DNA of 23,188 bases, taken from positions 1-23,188 of the forward strand of contig NZ_CALKTS010000225.1 in NCBI RefSeq assembly GCF_937997595.1. Reading direction: 5' to 3'. The notes under the pieces are model-generated. The model had not been told where the DNA came from. It did no database searches and worked only from the letters and a program-made list of their open reading frames with translations. The stretch comes from an uncultured Campylobacter sp. (GTDB taxonomy: Bacteria; Campylobacterota; Campylobacteria; Campylobacterales; Campylobacteraceae). Shown in pieces: positions 13,074-21,320 of this stretch. Every line of letters starts with the position of its first letter. Within the stretch, counting starts at the first letter, position 1. A program made the position numbers and the translations under genes.

Positions 13074-15148
13074 TATCTATCTCCAAACGATATGTCAATA
13101 TTGATCTTAAAGTCCTTCAGCGCGTCTTTGGCGTCCTTGCTACCCGCAAATCTCTCGATCGTACTTGCGATGCCCGCTTCCAGATCATCGCGCAGTTTGG
13201 TTTTCAGCTCCTCGGCGCTCGGTTTTTTGCTATACTCGTTACGCAGCGGCTCGCTTTTGGCGCTATGCTCCAACTCGCTTGCCATAAGGCTGGCAAACTC
13301 CGCCGCAGCCGAAGCGGCAAGCTCATTCGGCATAGCTTGCGCGCCAAATTTCATCTCATTTACCTGCTCAGACGCGCCGAATTTATGCGCTTTAAATTCG
13401 GTGCGCTCCGAAGGCTTTGAAGCATTAAATTTTATCTGCTGCGCGGCGCTCTTTGCGGGCTTGCCGGATTTAAATTGCTCTCTATCCGCAGAGTTTGCGG
13501 CAAACGAGTTTGCAAAATCGCCCTCCATAGAGCGCAAAAATCCGTCCGCAAACCCGCTAGCAACGCTATTGGCTTGCTCGCTTTGCTTCGGTAAATCTGA
13601 GGCATCTAATATGTGCGGTAAGTTTAGCTCCGAAAAATTCGGCGCAGGAGTAGAATTTGTAGTCCCGGTATTGCTAGAATTTGTAGAAGCTGCGAAATTT
13701 GCGCCAATTGAATTCCATGCTTCATTATGAGCAGACATAGGCGTATTCTGTGCAAGTCCGCCGGTAAATTCCATGCTTTGAAACGGAACGGCGTTATAAA
13801 GATTTTCACGAGGTATATCATCGCCCGCACCCGCTAACGCAATCGGCGTATCTGAAGCGACCTCGTATTGAGACGAAATTTGCGTTTTTTGAAAATCCGT
13901 AGCCGCTTCATTTTTATCATGCGCAGATTTTTTATCCTCTTTTTCATCGGAAGCAAACGCATCCGCAGCGAAATTATCATATCCGCCAAACTCCTCCACG
14001 GGCATGCCAGCACTATCGAAAAGCCTAGAAAAATCCATATCAAATCCACTGTTAACAGGCACGCCAGCTGCATCTTGCACTACTTGCGAGGCAGAATTTT
14101 TTTCATCTGTTTTATAGGCAAATAAGCCGTCTGATTCATGCTGTTTAAGCGTAACATCCGCAGAGTCTTTCGCTTCCTCTAGATTAGACGCAGCGTCTGC
14201 CTTTTTTTCAACAGCAGTTTCATTAGAGCTATCAGCTCTTTGCGGCTCGTCTTGCTGCGCAAGCGGTAAAGTTTCGCTTGCCTGTGTGGCAGGAATTTCA
14301 TCTTCTGTCTGCGATTTATCCGTTTTGGAATTCTTAGGATTTTCATCATCTAGCGCCGCTAGAGCTATCGGAGCGTCATCCTTTGCGAGCGAAATTTCAT
14401 CTTGAGGCGCGTGATTACTTTCGGCGGGTTCGCTTGTGCCGATACTATTTAGCGGCACATCCTCAGGGATATCGCTAGCAGCTAAGTTTAGAGGCATATC
14501 ATCTGCGATATTATCCGCAATCTTTTCTGCGACGGCGTTAAGCGGCGTATCATCGGCGATGGTGTCCGCAAGAGCCGCTTCATCTGCAAGCTGCGAGAGC
14601 GGAATATCATCTGCGATCTCGTCCGTGCGCGGCATATCGCCTACCAACTGCGAAAGTGGCACATCATCTGCAATCTCGGGCGCTATGTCGCTTGCCAGCT
14701 GCGAAAGCGGTATATCCTTGCCGGAGTCATAAAAGCTATCCACAAGCTCTTCAAAATTACTGCCCGAAGCGGAATTTGCCTGGTCAATCGCATCGATCTC
14801 TTTCATCACAGAGCTTGCATCGGCAAATTCTTTCGCCATTTTTTCTTTCGCCTGCACGCTCATATTTTGAACCGAAAACTCGCTGATAAACGTAATGAGC
14901 TCAAGCGGCGAAAAAGGCTTTGTAAGGGTGTATCGCGCTCCTGAGGCCGAGACATTCTTAGGCGTCAGAAACAGCGTTTTATTAAGATCAAATTTTGAAA
15001 TATCATCGCCATCTTCATAATTTTTTATCGTCAAATCATATTCACTCTCGTCTGCACTATATGCTACCAGGTCCGCACCGATGCGCTCGCAGCAAATATT
15101 TACGACACTTGCAACCTGCTCATTGTGATTGTCAAGTAGAATTTTCAT
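13073..15148 (-). CDS. Highly acidic repeat protein of the gmk operon
   Basis: This 691-residue protein sits where C. jejuni has its 'highly acidic protein' (Cj1178c). Residues 1-95 resemble a degenerate receiver-like fold ending in YTLTKPFSPLELITFI, comparable to the Lys-Pro-Phe turn of response regulators. However, the acidic phosphorylation pocket is not evident. Residues 144-236 hold about six repeats of the type IADDIPLSQLA (also DVPLSQL, DTPLNAV, DMPLNLA, DVPLNSI). A long, low-complexity, Ser/Ala/Asp/Glu/Asn-rich region follows up to about 640. A conserved-looking C-terminal helix region ends KDALKDFKINIDISFGD. No signal peptide or membrane segment is seen. AAAAGGTC precedes the ATG. 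The function is unknown; it may be a scaffold or regulator. The middle has probably expanded by repeat growth. Confidence 0.8.
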   Translation of the reverse strand: MKILLDNHNEQVASVVNICCERIGADLVAYSADESEYDLTIKNYEDGDDISKFDLNKTLFLTPKNVSASGARYTLTKPFSPLELITFISEFSVQNMSVQAKEKMAKEFADASSVMKEIDAIDQANSASGSNFEELVDSFYDSGKDIPLSQLASDIAPEIADDVPLSQLVGDMPRTDEIADDIPLSQLADEAALADTIADDTPLNAVAEKIADNIADDMPLNLAASDIPEDVPLNSIGTSEPAESNHAPQDEISLAKDDAPIALAALDDENPKNSKTDKSQTEDEIPATQASETLPLAQQDEPQRADSSNETAVEKKADAASNLEEAKDSADVTLKQHESDGLFAYKTDEKNSASQVVQDAAGVPVNSGFDMDFSRLFDSAGMPVEEFGGYDNFAADAFASDEKEDKKSAHDKNEAATDFQKTQISSQYEVASDTPIALAGAGDDIPRENLYNAVPFQSMEFTGGLAQNTPMSAHNEAWNSIGANFAASTNSSNTGTTNSTPAPNFSELNLPHILDASDLPKQSEQANSVASGFADGFLRSMEGDFANSFAANSADREQFKSGKPAKSAAQQIKFNASKPSERTEFKAHKFGASEQVNEMKFGAQAMPNELAASAAAEFASLMASELEHSAKSEPLRNEYSKKPSAEELKTKLRDDLEAGIASTIERFAGSKDAKDALKDFKINIDISFGDR
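14430..14720 (-). repeat. Diverged tandem coding repeat (ADDxPLSQL)
   Basis: About six copies of a unit of roughly 14-20 codons encode (I)ADD-x-PL-(S/N)-x-(L/A), at residues 144-236 of the acidic protein. The copies have diverged in spacing as well as sequence, so they are old rather than a recent slippage array. Confidence 0.75.
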
Positions 15149-15205
15149 TTATGACCTTTTAGAAAGAATTTGGGCTATTGTAAGATATTTTTGGTTATTA
15201 ATTGC
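15149..15205. other. 57-base spacer at the expected fliR position
   Basis: In C. jejuni, as I recall it, fliR lies between the ABC ATPase and the acidic-protein gene. Here only 57 AT-rich bases separate them, with no residual FliR coding sequence. The minus strand contains TACAAT about 30 bases before the AAAAGGT ribosome binding site, so a weak internal promoter for the acidic gene is possible. Confidence 0.6.
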
Positions 15206-15847
15206 TTATATTTGCGCTAAATTTCGGTTATTTAGGCGATAAACTTTGCAGCATTTTTGCGCTAAATTCTCATCGTGAGTCACGAGCACGAGTGCGCCAC
15301 GGCTGGATTTTACGTAATCAAAGATCACGTCCATGACCTCGTTTGCGGTATCCTTGTCTAAATTTCCAGTAGGCTCGTCGGCAAAGATTATGCGCGGCTT
15401 TTTGCAAAGTATGCGAGCGATGCTCACGCGCTGCTGCTGTCCGCCGCTAAGCTCGCCCACGCCTTGCTTTAAAGTATGTTCGATCTGAAGCTTTTTTAAA
15501 ATTTCATCATCTATCGCATTATTCGTAAGTTTGGCGGCGAGTTCGATATTTTCGCCAGAGGAAAAGCCCTTAAAAAGGTAGTGGGATTGAAATATTATGC
15601 CAAAGTCGTTACGGCGAATTTTAAGTCTCTCATCGGAGCTTAGCTCGTAAATACTGCGCCCGCCGTAGATCACTTCGCCCGAGTTCGGCTTTAAAAGCGT
15701 GCATAGAATATGAAGCAGAGTCGATTTGCCGCAGCCGCTAACGCCTAAAATAGCGATGCTCTCGCTCTCTTGAACGCTTAAGCTTACATTTTCAAAGAGC
15801 GTATAATCATACGCGTGAGTAAGATTTACGCCCTTTAGAAGTTCCAT
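15206..15847 (-). CDS. LolD/FtsE-type ABC transporter ATP-binding protein
   Basis: This 213-residue ATPase subunit has Walker A GVSGCGKST (35-43), signature LSGGQQQR (133-140), Walker B IIFADEP (153-159) followed by TGNLD, and the H-loop VTHDE. The short length and the TGNLDKDTANEV stretch are typical of the LolD/MacB/FtsE group, which drives lipoprotein release or cell-division transporters. No permease gene is adjacent, so the partner is encoded elsewhere. The gene starts 2 bases after the tsf stop (TAAATATG). Its position matches Cj1180c. The exact substrate cannot be told from the sequence. Confidence 0.9.
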   Translation of the reverse strand: MELLKGVNLTHAYDYTLFENVSLSVQESESIAILGVSGCGKSTLLHILCTLLKPNSGEVIYGGRSIYELSSDERLKIRRNDFGIIFQSHYLFKGFSSGENIELAAKLTNNAIDDEILKKLQIEHTLKQGVGELSGGQQQRVSIARILCKKPRIIFADEPTGNLDKDTANEVMDVIFDYVKSSRGALVLVTHDENLAQKCCKVYRLNNRNLAQI

Positions 15848-15849
15848 AT

Positions 15850-16914
15850 TTAGCCGATTTGAGCCGCTACTTCGGCTGCGAAGTCTTCGCTCTTTTTCTC
15901 TAGACCCTCGCCCACTTCGAAGCGGACGTATTTTACGATCTCGATCTTGCCGCCTAGTTTTTTAGCTTCTTCGTCGATCACCTGCTCAACAGTTTTCTTA
16001 TCGTCCATCACGTAAAATTGCCCTAGCAGCGTGAGGCGCTGATCAATCTGGGTATTATCAGCGATGAAGCGATCGATCTGACCCGGCAAAATTTTATCCC
16101 AAATTTTTTCAGGCTTATTTTGCTTGCGAAGCTCGTCTTTTAAAACTTCGATCTCTTTGGCTAAAATTTCGTCCGTTAGATGCGCGCGCGAGCCAAACTG
16201 CGGGATCCTATGAAGCGGTTTGCCCAAGCGCACGAACTCCTCATTTTCCTTCTCAAACTCGCCTTTAAGAGCTAAAAATTCCTTCTCGATAAAATCGGGA
16301 TCAAGCTCTTTATAGCTGATAACCTGCGGTTTCATAGCAGCTGCGTGCATGCAGAGATTTTTTATAAGCTCCTTCGCACCCTCTGCAGTCCGCTCACTGT
16401 CGCAAGCTGCGGCGATGATGACGCCTACGCGACCGTTTGAGTGTAGGTAGCCGTTTACTACTCCGTTTGCGCCCGCCTTAATCGTCTCAAATCTTCTAAC
16501 GACCAAATTTTCGCCGATCGTAGCGATCTGGCTTTTTAGATGCTCATCAAATTTAACACCGTCGATGATGCTGGAATTTAGCTCATCAATGCTGCTAATG
16601 CCCTTGCTTTGGATATGTAGAGTAGTATTTTTAACTAAATTTATAAAATTTTGATTTTTAGCTACGAAGTCGGTTTCGGAATTTATCTCGCTTATCGTGG
16701 CGATCTTATGATCCGCGCCCACTTCGACGCTCACTAGGCCTTCGCTAGCTAGACGGTCGGCTTTTTTAGCAGCCTTTCCGAGACCCTTTTCGCGAAGCAG
16801 ATCGACGGCCTTATCCATATCGCCGTCTGTTTCAACCAAAGCCTTTTTGCAGTCCATCATCCCCGCTCCGGTGCTTTCGCGGAGCTCTTTTACCATTTGC
16901 GCGCTGATTTCCAT
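15850..16914 (-). CDS. tsf: Elongation factor Ts
   Basis: EF-Ts exchanges GDP for GTP on EF-Tu during translation. The 354-residue product has the N-terminal UBA-like domain (VKELRESTGAGMMDCKKAL), the core motif ETDFVAKN that contacts EF-Tu, and two core subdomains. The length is typical for Campylobacter, which carries a longer dimerisation region than E. coli. The ATG overlaps the rpsB stop by one base (TAATG), so the two are translationally coupled. Identification is secure. Confidence 0.97.
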   Translation of the reverse strand: MEISAQMVKELRESTGAGMMDCKKALVETDGDMDKAVDLLREKGLGKAAKKADRLASEGLVSVEVGADHKIATISEINSETDFVAKNQNFINLVKNTTLHIQSKGISSIDELNSSIIDGVKFDEHLKSQIATIGENLVVRRFETIKAGANGVVNGYLHSNGRVGVIIAAACDSERTAEGAKELIKNLCMHAAAMKPQVISYKELDPDFIEKEFLALKGEFEKENEEFVRLGKPLHRIPQFGSRAHLTDEILAKEIEVLKDELRKQNKPEKIWDKILPGQIDRFIADNTQIDQRLTLLGQFYVMDDKKTVEQVIDEEAKKLGGKIEIVKYVRFEVGEGLEKKSEDFAAEVAAQIG

Positions 16915-17711
16915 TACTCTTCGTCCTCGCTTACGTCAAAATCCTCTTCGCTCATCGCCTCGGCTACGACTTCCTCTTTCTCCTCATCGCTGACGGCTTC
17001 GCTCTGCTCGACATCCTCGCTTGCGTCTTGATCGCGAAGCGCCTTGCCCTCGTTGATCGCTTCTGCCATTTCTTGGCAGAAAAGCTGAACCGAGCGGATC
17101 GCATCGTCGTTGCCGGGTATCGGGAAATCGACTACGTCTGGATCGCAGTTCGTATCCAAAGGCGCGATAACCGGCATTTTTAGGCGATTAGCTTCCGCTA
17201 CGGCGATCTTTTCTTTTACAACGTCGATAACGAAGATCATATCCGGTAAGCCCTTCATATTGCGAATGCCGCCTAGATAAAGCTCGAGTTTCTCTTTTTT
17301 GCGGCGAAGCATTAGCGCCTCTTTTTTAGTTAGTAAATTTATCGAGCCGTCCTCTTCCATAGTCTCGATTACTTCGAGCTTGCGGATCGATTGCTTGATA
17401 GTAGAAAAATTCGTCAGCATGCCGCCTAGCCATCTGTGGCTTACATAAGGCATGCCGCATTTTTCGGCGTACTCTTTTAGCGTCGCGCCGGCTTGTTTTT
17501 TGGTGCCTACGAAAAGTATCGTCTTGCCTTCGGCAGCCGCGTCGCGTACGATATTATAAGTGTAGCGGAAGTAGCGGATAGTTTTTTGTAGATCTATGAT
17601 GTAGATACCTTTTCTCTCGCCGAAAATGAATTTTTTCATCTTCGGATTCCATCTGCGCGTTTGGTGTCCGAAATGAACGCCGCACTCTAGCAAATCTCTC
17701 ATTGTTACCAT
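16914..17711 (-). CDS. rpsB: 30S ribosomal protein S2
   Basis: S2 is a late-assembling protein of the small ribosomal subunit, needed for S1 binding. The 265-residue product starts VTMRDLLECGVHFGHQTRRWNPKM and includes VGTKKQAG, SHRWLGGMLTNFSTI and PDMIFVIDVVKEKIAVAEA. The last 40 residues are strongly acidic (DASEDVEQSEAVSDEEKEEV...), an extension beyond the conserved fold. It is the first gene of the operon running down to argS. AAGGAG lies 10 bases before the ATG, and a TATAAT -10 at 17828-17833 gives a leader of about 110 bases. Confidence 0.97.
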   Translation of the reverse strand: MVTMRDLLECGVHFGHQTRRWNPKMKKFIFGERKGIYIIDLQKTIRYFRYTYNIVRDAAAEGKTILFVGTKKQAGATLKEYAEKCGMPYVSHRWLGGMLTNFSTIKQSIRKLEVIETMEEDGSINLLTKKEALMLRRKKEKLELYLGGIRNMKGLPDMIFVIDVVKEKIAVAEANRLKMPVIAPLDTNCDPDVVDFPIPGNDDAIRSVQLFCQEMAEAINEGKALRDQDASEDVEQSEAVSDEEKEEVVAEAMSEEDFDVSEDEE

Positions 17712-17822
17712 GAGTTTTCTCCTTGTGGGTTGCCCCGAAATTTAGGTTTCTCCTCCACACCCGTTAACATTTGTTTTTAACAAACGCAACCAAATTTTAG
17801 GATTGGTGTGTGTGAATTGAAG
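17712..17822 (-). promoter_or_regulatory. rpsB leader, possible structured 5' UTR
   Basis: Between the presumed start site and the ATG, the leader has a small hairpin TTTGTT-AAA-AACAAA, two purine-rich ribosome-binding-like boxes (GGAGGAG about 40 bases upstream and AAGGAG next to the start) and GGGGCAACCC between them. In several bacteria S2 represses its own operon through the leader. Whether this leader does so is a guess. Confidence 0.3.
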
Positions 17823-17827
17823 CTGAG

Positions 17828-17833
17828 ATTATA
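17828..17833 (-). promoter_or_regulatory. Putative -10 element of the rpsB operon
   Basis: On the minus strand this is a perfect TATAAT preceded by an AT-rich tract (AGCTATTTTTAAA), 117 bases upstream of the rpsB start. The distance leaves room for a structured leader. A TATAAT on the opposite strand at 17866-17871 has no gene to serve. Confidence 0.6.
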
Positions 17834-17949
17834 TTTAAAAATAGCTAAATTAAAGCTAAATTTAATATAATCCAAACCTCAGCGCGGTTAAATTTTGCGC
17901 CGTAAAGATGAGGTGGTCGAAAGAGGCGCGAACGAAATTATTCGTCAAA

Positions 17950-17970
17950 TTTAAATTCGCCGAATTTAAA
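17950..17970 (-). terminator. Hairpin after iadA
   Basis: TTTAAATTCG (17950-17959) and CGAATTTAAA (17961-17970) are perfect 10-base arms separated by one base. They lie 21 bases after the iadA stop in its direction of transcription and are followed by T-rich sequence (TTTGACGAATAATTT on the minus strand). Plausible terminator, though AT-rich. Confidence 0.5.
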
Positions 17971-17991
17971 AAGCGGCATCTGCTTCAAATT

Positions 17992-19131
17992 TCACTCAAA
18001 AAATCCCTTTTTCACGAGCTTGCCCTCTTTGACGCAAAACTCCCCTTTCGCGATCACGCTATCTAAATTTAACCCCTCGTCAAATACCGCAAAATCGGCG
18101 TCAAAGCCTACTTTTATCTCACCTTTGCCGCTTAAATTTAGATATTTTGCGACGTTTTTGCCCATCATACTTAGAGCTTGCGGGATGGTTAGGATTTTAT
18201 TTTTGACGCAGGCCTGAATGACCTCTAAATTCGTCTCGCGCGAAGCGCAGCCGTAGCCCACTAGCGCGCCGTTTTCGTCAAATCTAGGCACGCTGCCGTT
18301 GCCGTCCGAGCTCATCGTTAGACGCTCTAAATTTAAGCCGTTTTCAAGACCATAGGCGATAGCTTCGTGAAGCGGGGCAAATTTACTTCCGCCGCTCGTG
18401 ATGTCGATGTAGCCGCCCATTTTTTGAAATTTGATCGCCTCGTCAAAGAGCTCCTTCGTCCGCGCGCAGTGCGTCGGCGAGAAATAATTAATCGGGAACG
18501 AATAATCCTTGATCACGCTAAAAATCAGGTCGAATTTATCCGCGAGACCGCCCATGTGCATATGCAGCACGCCGCCTTTTTTCGAGATCATTCCGCCGAT
18601 GCGTATCTGCGTCAGGGTCTTAATGAGCTCCTGCGCGGTCGGGTAGCTGCCGCGGTTGTCGCTCATCGCGATCTTACAGCCGATGACCTTGTCGATGAGC
18701 ACCAGATCGCGCGTGACGGAGCCCGTAAAAGTGACGCTAGGCAGCGCGTAAGAGCCCGTATGGATAAAGGTCGAGATACCCTCGTATTCGAGCGCCTTGG
18801 CCTTTGAGTAGAGGTTTTCCAGGCTCCTCGTGCACCCGTCGGTGCCTAGCGTGCCTACGACCGTCGTCGTGCCGTAGCGGATGATTTGCGATAGCGTTAT
18901 TTCAGGCGTGCGCGAATGATATCCCGCCTCGCCGCCGCCGCCCGTGATGTGCACGTGCTGATCGATGAGTCCGGGCGCTAAAATTTTGCCCTCTAGGTCG
19001 TAAACCTCAAGCCCATCGACTCGAAAATCAAGCCCTCTAGAAACGGCTAAAATTTTACCGCCTCCGAGCAAAACGTCGCTCCTGCCAACGTGCTCTGGCG
19101 CGTATAGATCGGCATTTTTAAGTAACAGCAT
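17992..19131 (-). CDS. iadA: Isoaspartyl dipeptidase (beta-aspartyl-peptidase)
   Basis: This metal-dependent amidohydrolase cleaves isoaspartyl dipeptides left after breakdown of age-damaged proteins. All 379 residues align in layout with E. coli IadA at a constant offset of nine: zinc ligands His59 and His61 (DQHVH), Lys153 (GCKIAMSD, the carbamylated bridging lysine), His192 (HMHMGG), His221 (SPTH) and Asp276 (SSDGNG). The HITGGGGEAG stretch after the first histidines is also typical of the family. AAAGGAG precedes the ATG at 19131. It stands alone between rpsB and pgeF, with its own probable terminator. Cytoplasmic; no signal peptide. Confidence 0.95.
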   Translation of the reverse strand: MLLLKNADLYAPEHVGRSDVLLGGGKILAVSRGLDFRVDGLEVYDLEGKILAPGLIDQHVHITGGGGEAGYHSRTPEITLSQIIRYGTTTVVGTLGTDGCTRSLENLYSKAKALEYEGISTFIHTGSYALPSVTFTGSVTRDLVLIDKVIGCKIAMSDNRGSYPTAQELIKTLTQIRIGGMISKKGGVLHMHMGGLADKFDLIFSVIKDYSFPINYFSPTHCARTKELFDEAIKFQKMGGYIDITSGGSKFAPLHEAIAYGLENGLNLERLTMSSDGNGSVPRFDENGALVGYGCASRETNLEVIQACVKNKILTIPQALSMMGKNVAKYLNLSGKGEIKVGFDADFAVFDEGLNLDSVIAKGEFCVKEGKLVKKGFFE

Positions 19132-19318
19132 ATTTTCTCCTTTGCTTTGGGTTTTTGATTGTAAAATTTACTTTTTTGGCTTATTTTGACTGCGATGTCA
19201 CGCCGCAATTTCACCTCTTTTTCGCCGTTTCGCTTTGCAGCGCCTCTACGTCAAATTTTATAGCGTTTCGGGAAATTTCGGCAGTCTCGCGGAGAAATTA
19301 CATACCCTGCTTTGCTTT

Positions 19319-20053
19319 TCATCGGCATAACTTATTCATCACAAAGCCGCAGAAGCGCCCCGTAACGCTATCTCTGCGATAAGAAAAATACCGCTCGCTC
19401 TCAAAAGTGCAGCGTGGATCAAATTTAACGTTTCGCACCCCCGCAGCTGCGAGCTCGTCGCGCAACGCGGCGTTCATATCAAAGCACCCCTGCGTTTTGT
19501 AGCGCTCAAACTCGCCCAGATCAAGCCCGCCAAGTTCGTAGTTTCGCGCCTTGATATTCGCGCCCACGAATACCTTCAGCTCCGCAGCGACGCAACCGAA
19601 GCGCTCGCTCATCAAATTTATCGCATTGGTGCAGATCCGCCCTATCACGCCGGCGCGCCCCGCATGCACTGCGGCAACCACTCCGCGCCGCTCGTCTGCG
19701 ATCAGTACGGGCGAGCAGTCCGCTACCAGCACGCACAACGCCAAGCCGTGCAGATCGGTCACAAGCCCGTCGCAGGGCGGAATTTCATCGCTACCTGCGC
19801 GTAAAATTTCAACGCGGTTTGAGTGGATCTGGCGCATAAATTTTAAATTTAGAGGCGCAATACCGAGCGCAGAGGCTAAAATTTCACGATTTTGCGCGAC
19901 GTTTTGCGGATCGTCGCCTACGTGATCCCCTAAATTTAAGCTCGCATACGCTCCGCCGCTTACGCCTCCTTCGCGCGCGCTAAAGCCCGCCAGCACGCTG
20001 CGTCCGTCCAATACAAACTCAAGATTTTCTCTGCAAATTTCGATTTTAGCCAT
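19319..20053 (-). CDS. pgeF: PgeF/YfiH family (peptidoglycan editing factor, multicopper-like)
   Basis: This 244-residue protein belongs to the YfiH/DUF152 family, whose members remove wrongly incorporated residues from peptidoglycan precursors or act on purine nucleosides. The three metal-binding motifs are present: RQIHSNRV (His77), VADCSPVLI (Cys113) and AAVHAGRAG (His130). The second half has GANIKARNYELG and the C-terminal FSYRRDSVTGRFCGFV, the usual family end. It starts 17 bases after the ribE stop and is probably co-transcribed. The ribosome binding site is weak, so coupling to ribE translation is likely. The family call is secure; the exact substrate is not. Confidence 0.93.
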   Translation of the reverse strand: MAKIEICRENLEFVLDGRSVLAGFSAREGGVSGGAYASLNLGDHVGDDPQNVAQNREILASALGIAPLNLKFMRQIHSNRVEILRAGSDEIPPCDGLVTDLHGLALCVLVADCSPVLIADERRGVVAAVHAGRAGVIGRICTNAINLMSERFGCVAAELKVFVGANIKARNYELGGLDLGEFERYKTQGCFDMNAALRDELAAAGVRNVKFDPRCTFESERYFSYRRDSVTGRFCGFVMNKLCR

Positions 20054-20070
20054 CGCAAGTTACTTGGCGC

Positions 20071-20862
20071 CTAATACAGGCTCAAAATTTTATCTACCGC
20101 GTCCCACGAAAGCCCGTCTTGCTCGCCATCGGCGCTAGCGTAGCGCGCCGCAACAGTGCCGAGACCGACGAGCTGTCCGCCGGCAAAACGTAGCTGCGCC
20201 GCGACGTATCGCGCGAGCAGATCGGTTTCGATATTTACGCGGCGCCCGATTTTGTAGGATCCAAAGAGCGTATCTTTGAGCGTGAGCGGGATGATCGTAA
20301 GGCGAATGGCGCAGCTTTGCGCCTCGCTCTTTAAATTTGCGCCCAAGGAGTTTGGATCGCGAACGGAATTTGAGCTGCTAAAATTTGCGTCGTGCGAACC
20401 TTTGCGGTCTTTATGAATAAAATTTCCGCCGCCCTCAAGCACTTCGTTGATCGTTAGGCTCACGCCATCGATCGCTACCGAGCCTTTCGGCGCTAGCAGC
20501 GGCGCTATATGAAACGGCGCGCGGATAAAAAAATCGACGCCGCTTGCAAGCTTTGAAATTTTATAAATTTCACCCACGGCATCGATATGCCCTTGGATCA
20601 AATGCCCGTCTATGCGATCCCCAATCCGCATCGCAGGCTCGATATGCACAGGGCCGTGCAGGTTTTGTGCGGCGATGACGCGCGCCGTTTCGCTCGAAAG
20701 CTGCACCGCAAATCCGTCCGCAAAAAGCCGCGTCACGCTCAGGCACGCGCCGTTTACCGCGACGCTATCGCCGAGCGCGGGGCGGTATCTCGCGCGCAGT
20801 CGCAGCAAATCGCCGCTAAAGCTCGCGACCTGCGCGATCTCTCTGATCAGTCCGTTAAACAT
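20071..20862 (-). CDS. ribE: Riboflavin synthase alpha chain with in-frame insertion
   Basis: The enzyme dismutates two molecules of 6,7-dimethyl-8-ribityllumazine to riboflavin. Two similar barrel domains are visible: MFNGLIREIA...GDSVAVNGACLSVT (residues 1-44) and DRIDGHLIQGHIDAVGEI...GSVAIDGVSLTINEV (82-141). The length is 263 residues, against about 195-220 usually. The excess lies at residues 143-184, between INEV and IRLTIIPLTL. It is Ser/Asn/Gly-rich (HDANFSSSNSVRDPNSLGANL), and its DNA contains AAATTT and GAATTT words like those in the proC and argS insertions. The usual His of IPHTL is Leu here (IIPLTL). AAAGG precedes the ATG. The gene lies upstream of pgeF. Confidence 0.92.
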   Translation of the reverse strand: MFNGLIREIAQVASFSGDLLRLRARYRPALGDSVAVNGACLSVTRLFADGFAVQLSSETARVIAAQNLHGPVHIEPAMRIGDRIDGHLIQGHIDAVGEIYKISKLASGVDFFIRAPFHIAPLLAPKGSVAIDGVSLTINEVLEGGGNFIHKDRKGSHDANFSSSNSVRDPNSLGANLKSEAQSCAIRLTIIPLTLKDTLFGSYKIGRRVNIETDLLARYVAAQLRFAGGQLVGLGTVAARYASADGEQDGLSWDAVDKILSLY

Positions 20863-20928
20863 TATGAGCCTTTGGAATTTTTACGTGATATTAGCGTAGA
20901 ATTTTGAAATTTTAAATTAAGCGAAGCT

Positions 20929-20949
20929 CGGCGAGCGCGAAGCCCGCCG
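20929..20949 (-). terminator. GC-rich hairpin after the cytochrome c gene
   Basis: Read on the minus strand, CGGCGGGC pairs with GCTCGCCG (one G-T wobble) around loop TTCGC. It lies 15 bases after the cytochrome stop codon and is followed by AGCTTCGCTTAATTT. A plausible intrinsic terminator with a weak T-run; it may also separate this gene from ribE. Confidence 0.5.
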
Positions 20950-20963
20950 AATGAAGTTTGAAA

Positions 20964-21284
20964 TTATTTTTTAGAAACGATGAAATCGGCTAGCGCTTCG
21001 ATCGATTCGTCGTTAAGTGAAGCTGCTTGACCCTTCATAACGCCCATCATTCCAAATTTTCCCTTGCCCTCGCCCAAACTGCCGTCTTTGTAGCCTTTTA
21101 GGCTAGCGATAATATCTTCCTTACTTAGGGTGTTTAGCGCAGGTACTTTGCCGCCAAGATAAGGCTTCTCGGCGTTAGCTCCATGACAGGCCACGCATTT
21201 TTTATATAAAGTAGCGCCGTCAGCGGCGAATACACTCGAACTAAACGCCGCAACCGCAGCACATGCAATAAGAACTTTTTTCAT
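20964..21284 (-). CDS. Periplasmic cytochrome c553-type protein
   Basis: This 106-residue small monohaem cytochrome c has a signal peptide of 20 residues (MKKVLIACAAVAAFSSSVFA), leaving ADGATLYKKC. The haem-binding motif is CVACH (Cys30, Cys33, His34). The distal methionine is probably one of those in FGMMGVMKGQ (79, 80 or 83). It ends with the usual C-terminal helix IEALADFIVSKK. In Campylobacter, related c553 proteins carry electrons between the bc1 complex and cb-type oxidase or peroxidase. AAAGGA precedes the ATG, and a TATACT-like -10 lies at 21315-21320. Class is secure; the partner is inferred. Confidence 0.95.
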   Translation of the reverse strand: MKKVLIACAAVAAFSSSVFAADGATLYKKCVACHGANAEKPYLGGKVPALNTLSKEDIIASLKGYKDGSLGEGKGKFGMMGVMKGQAASLNDESIEALADFIVSKK

Positions 21285-21314
21285 TCCTATCCTTTCTTTT
21301 TAAATTGTGGGTGC

Positions 21315-21320
21315 AGTATA
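21315..21320 (-). promoter_or_regulatory. Putative -10 element of the cytochrome c gene
   Basis: TATACT on the minus strand (preceded by TGAT) lies 31 bases before the ATG, with AT-rich sequence upstream. Assigned by position. Confidence 0.45.

Noticed and set aside
12915..13730. Plus-strand open frame of 271 codons
   Set aside because: It lies opposite gmk and the acidic-protein gene; its Ala/Ser/Leu-rich product is the antisense shadow of their codon bias.
17866..17871. Plus-strand TATAAT in the rpsB-iadA spacer
   Set aside because: No plus-strand gene follows; probably chance in AT-rich sequence.
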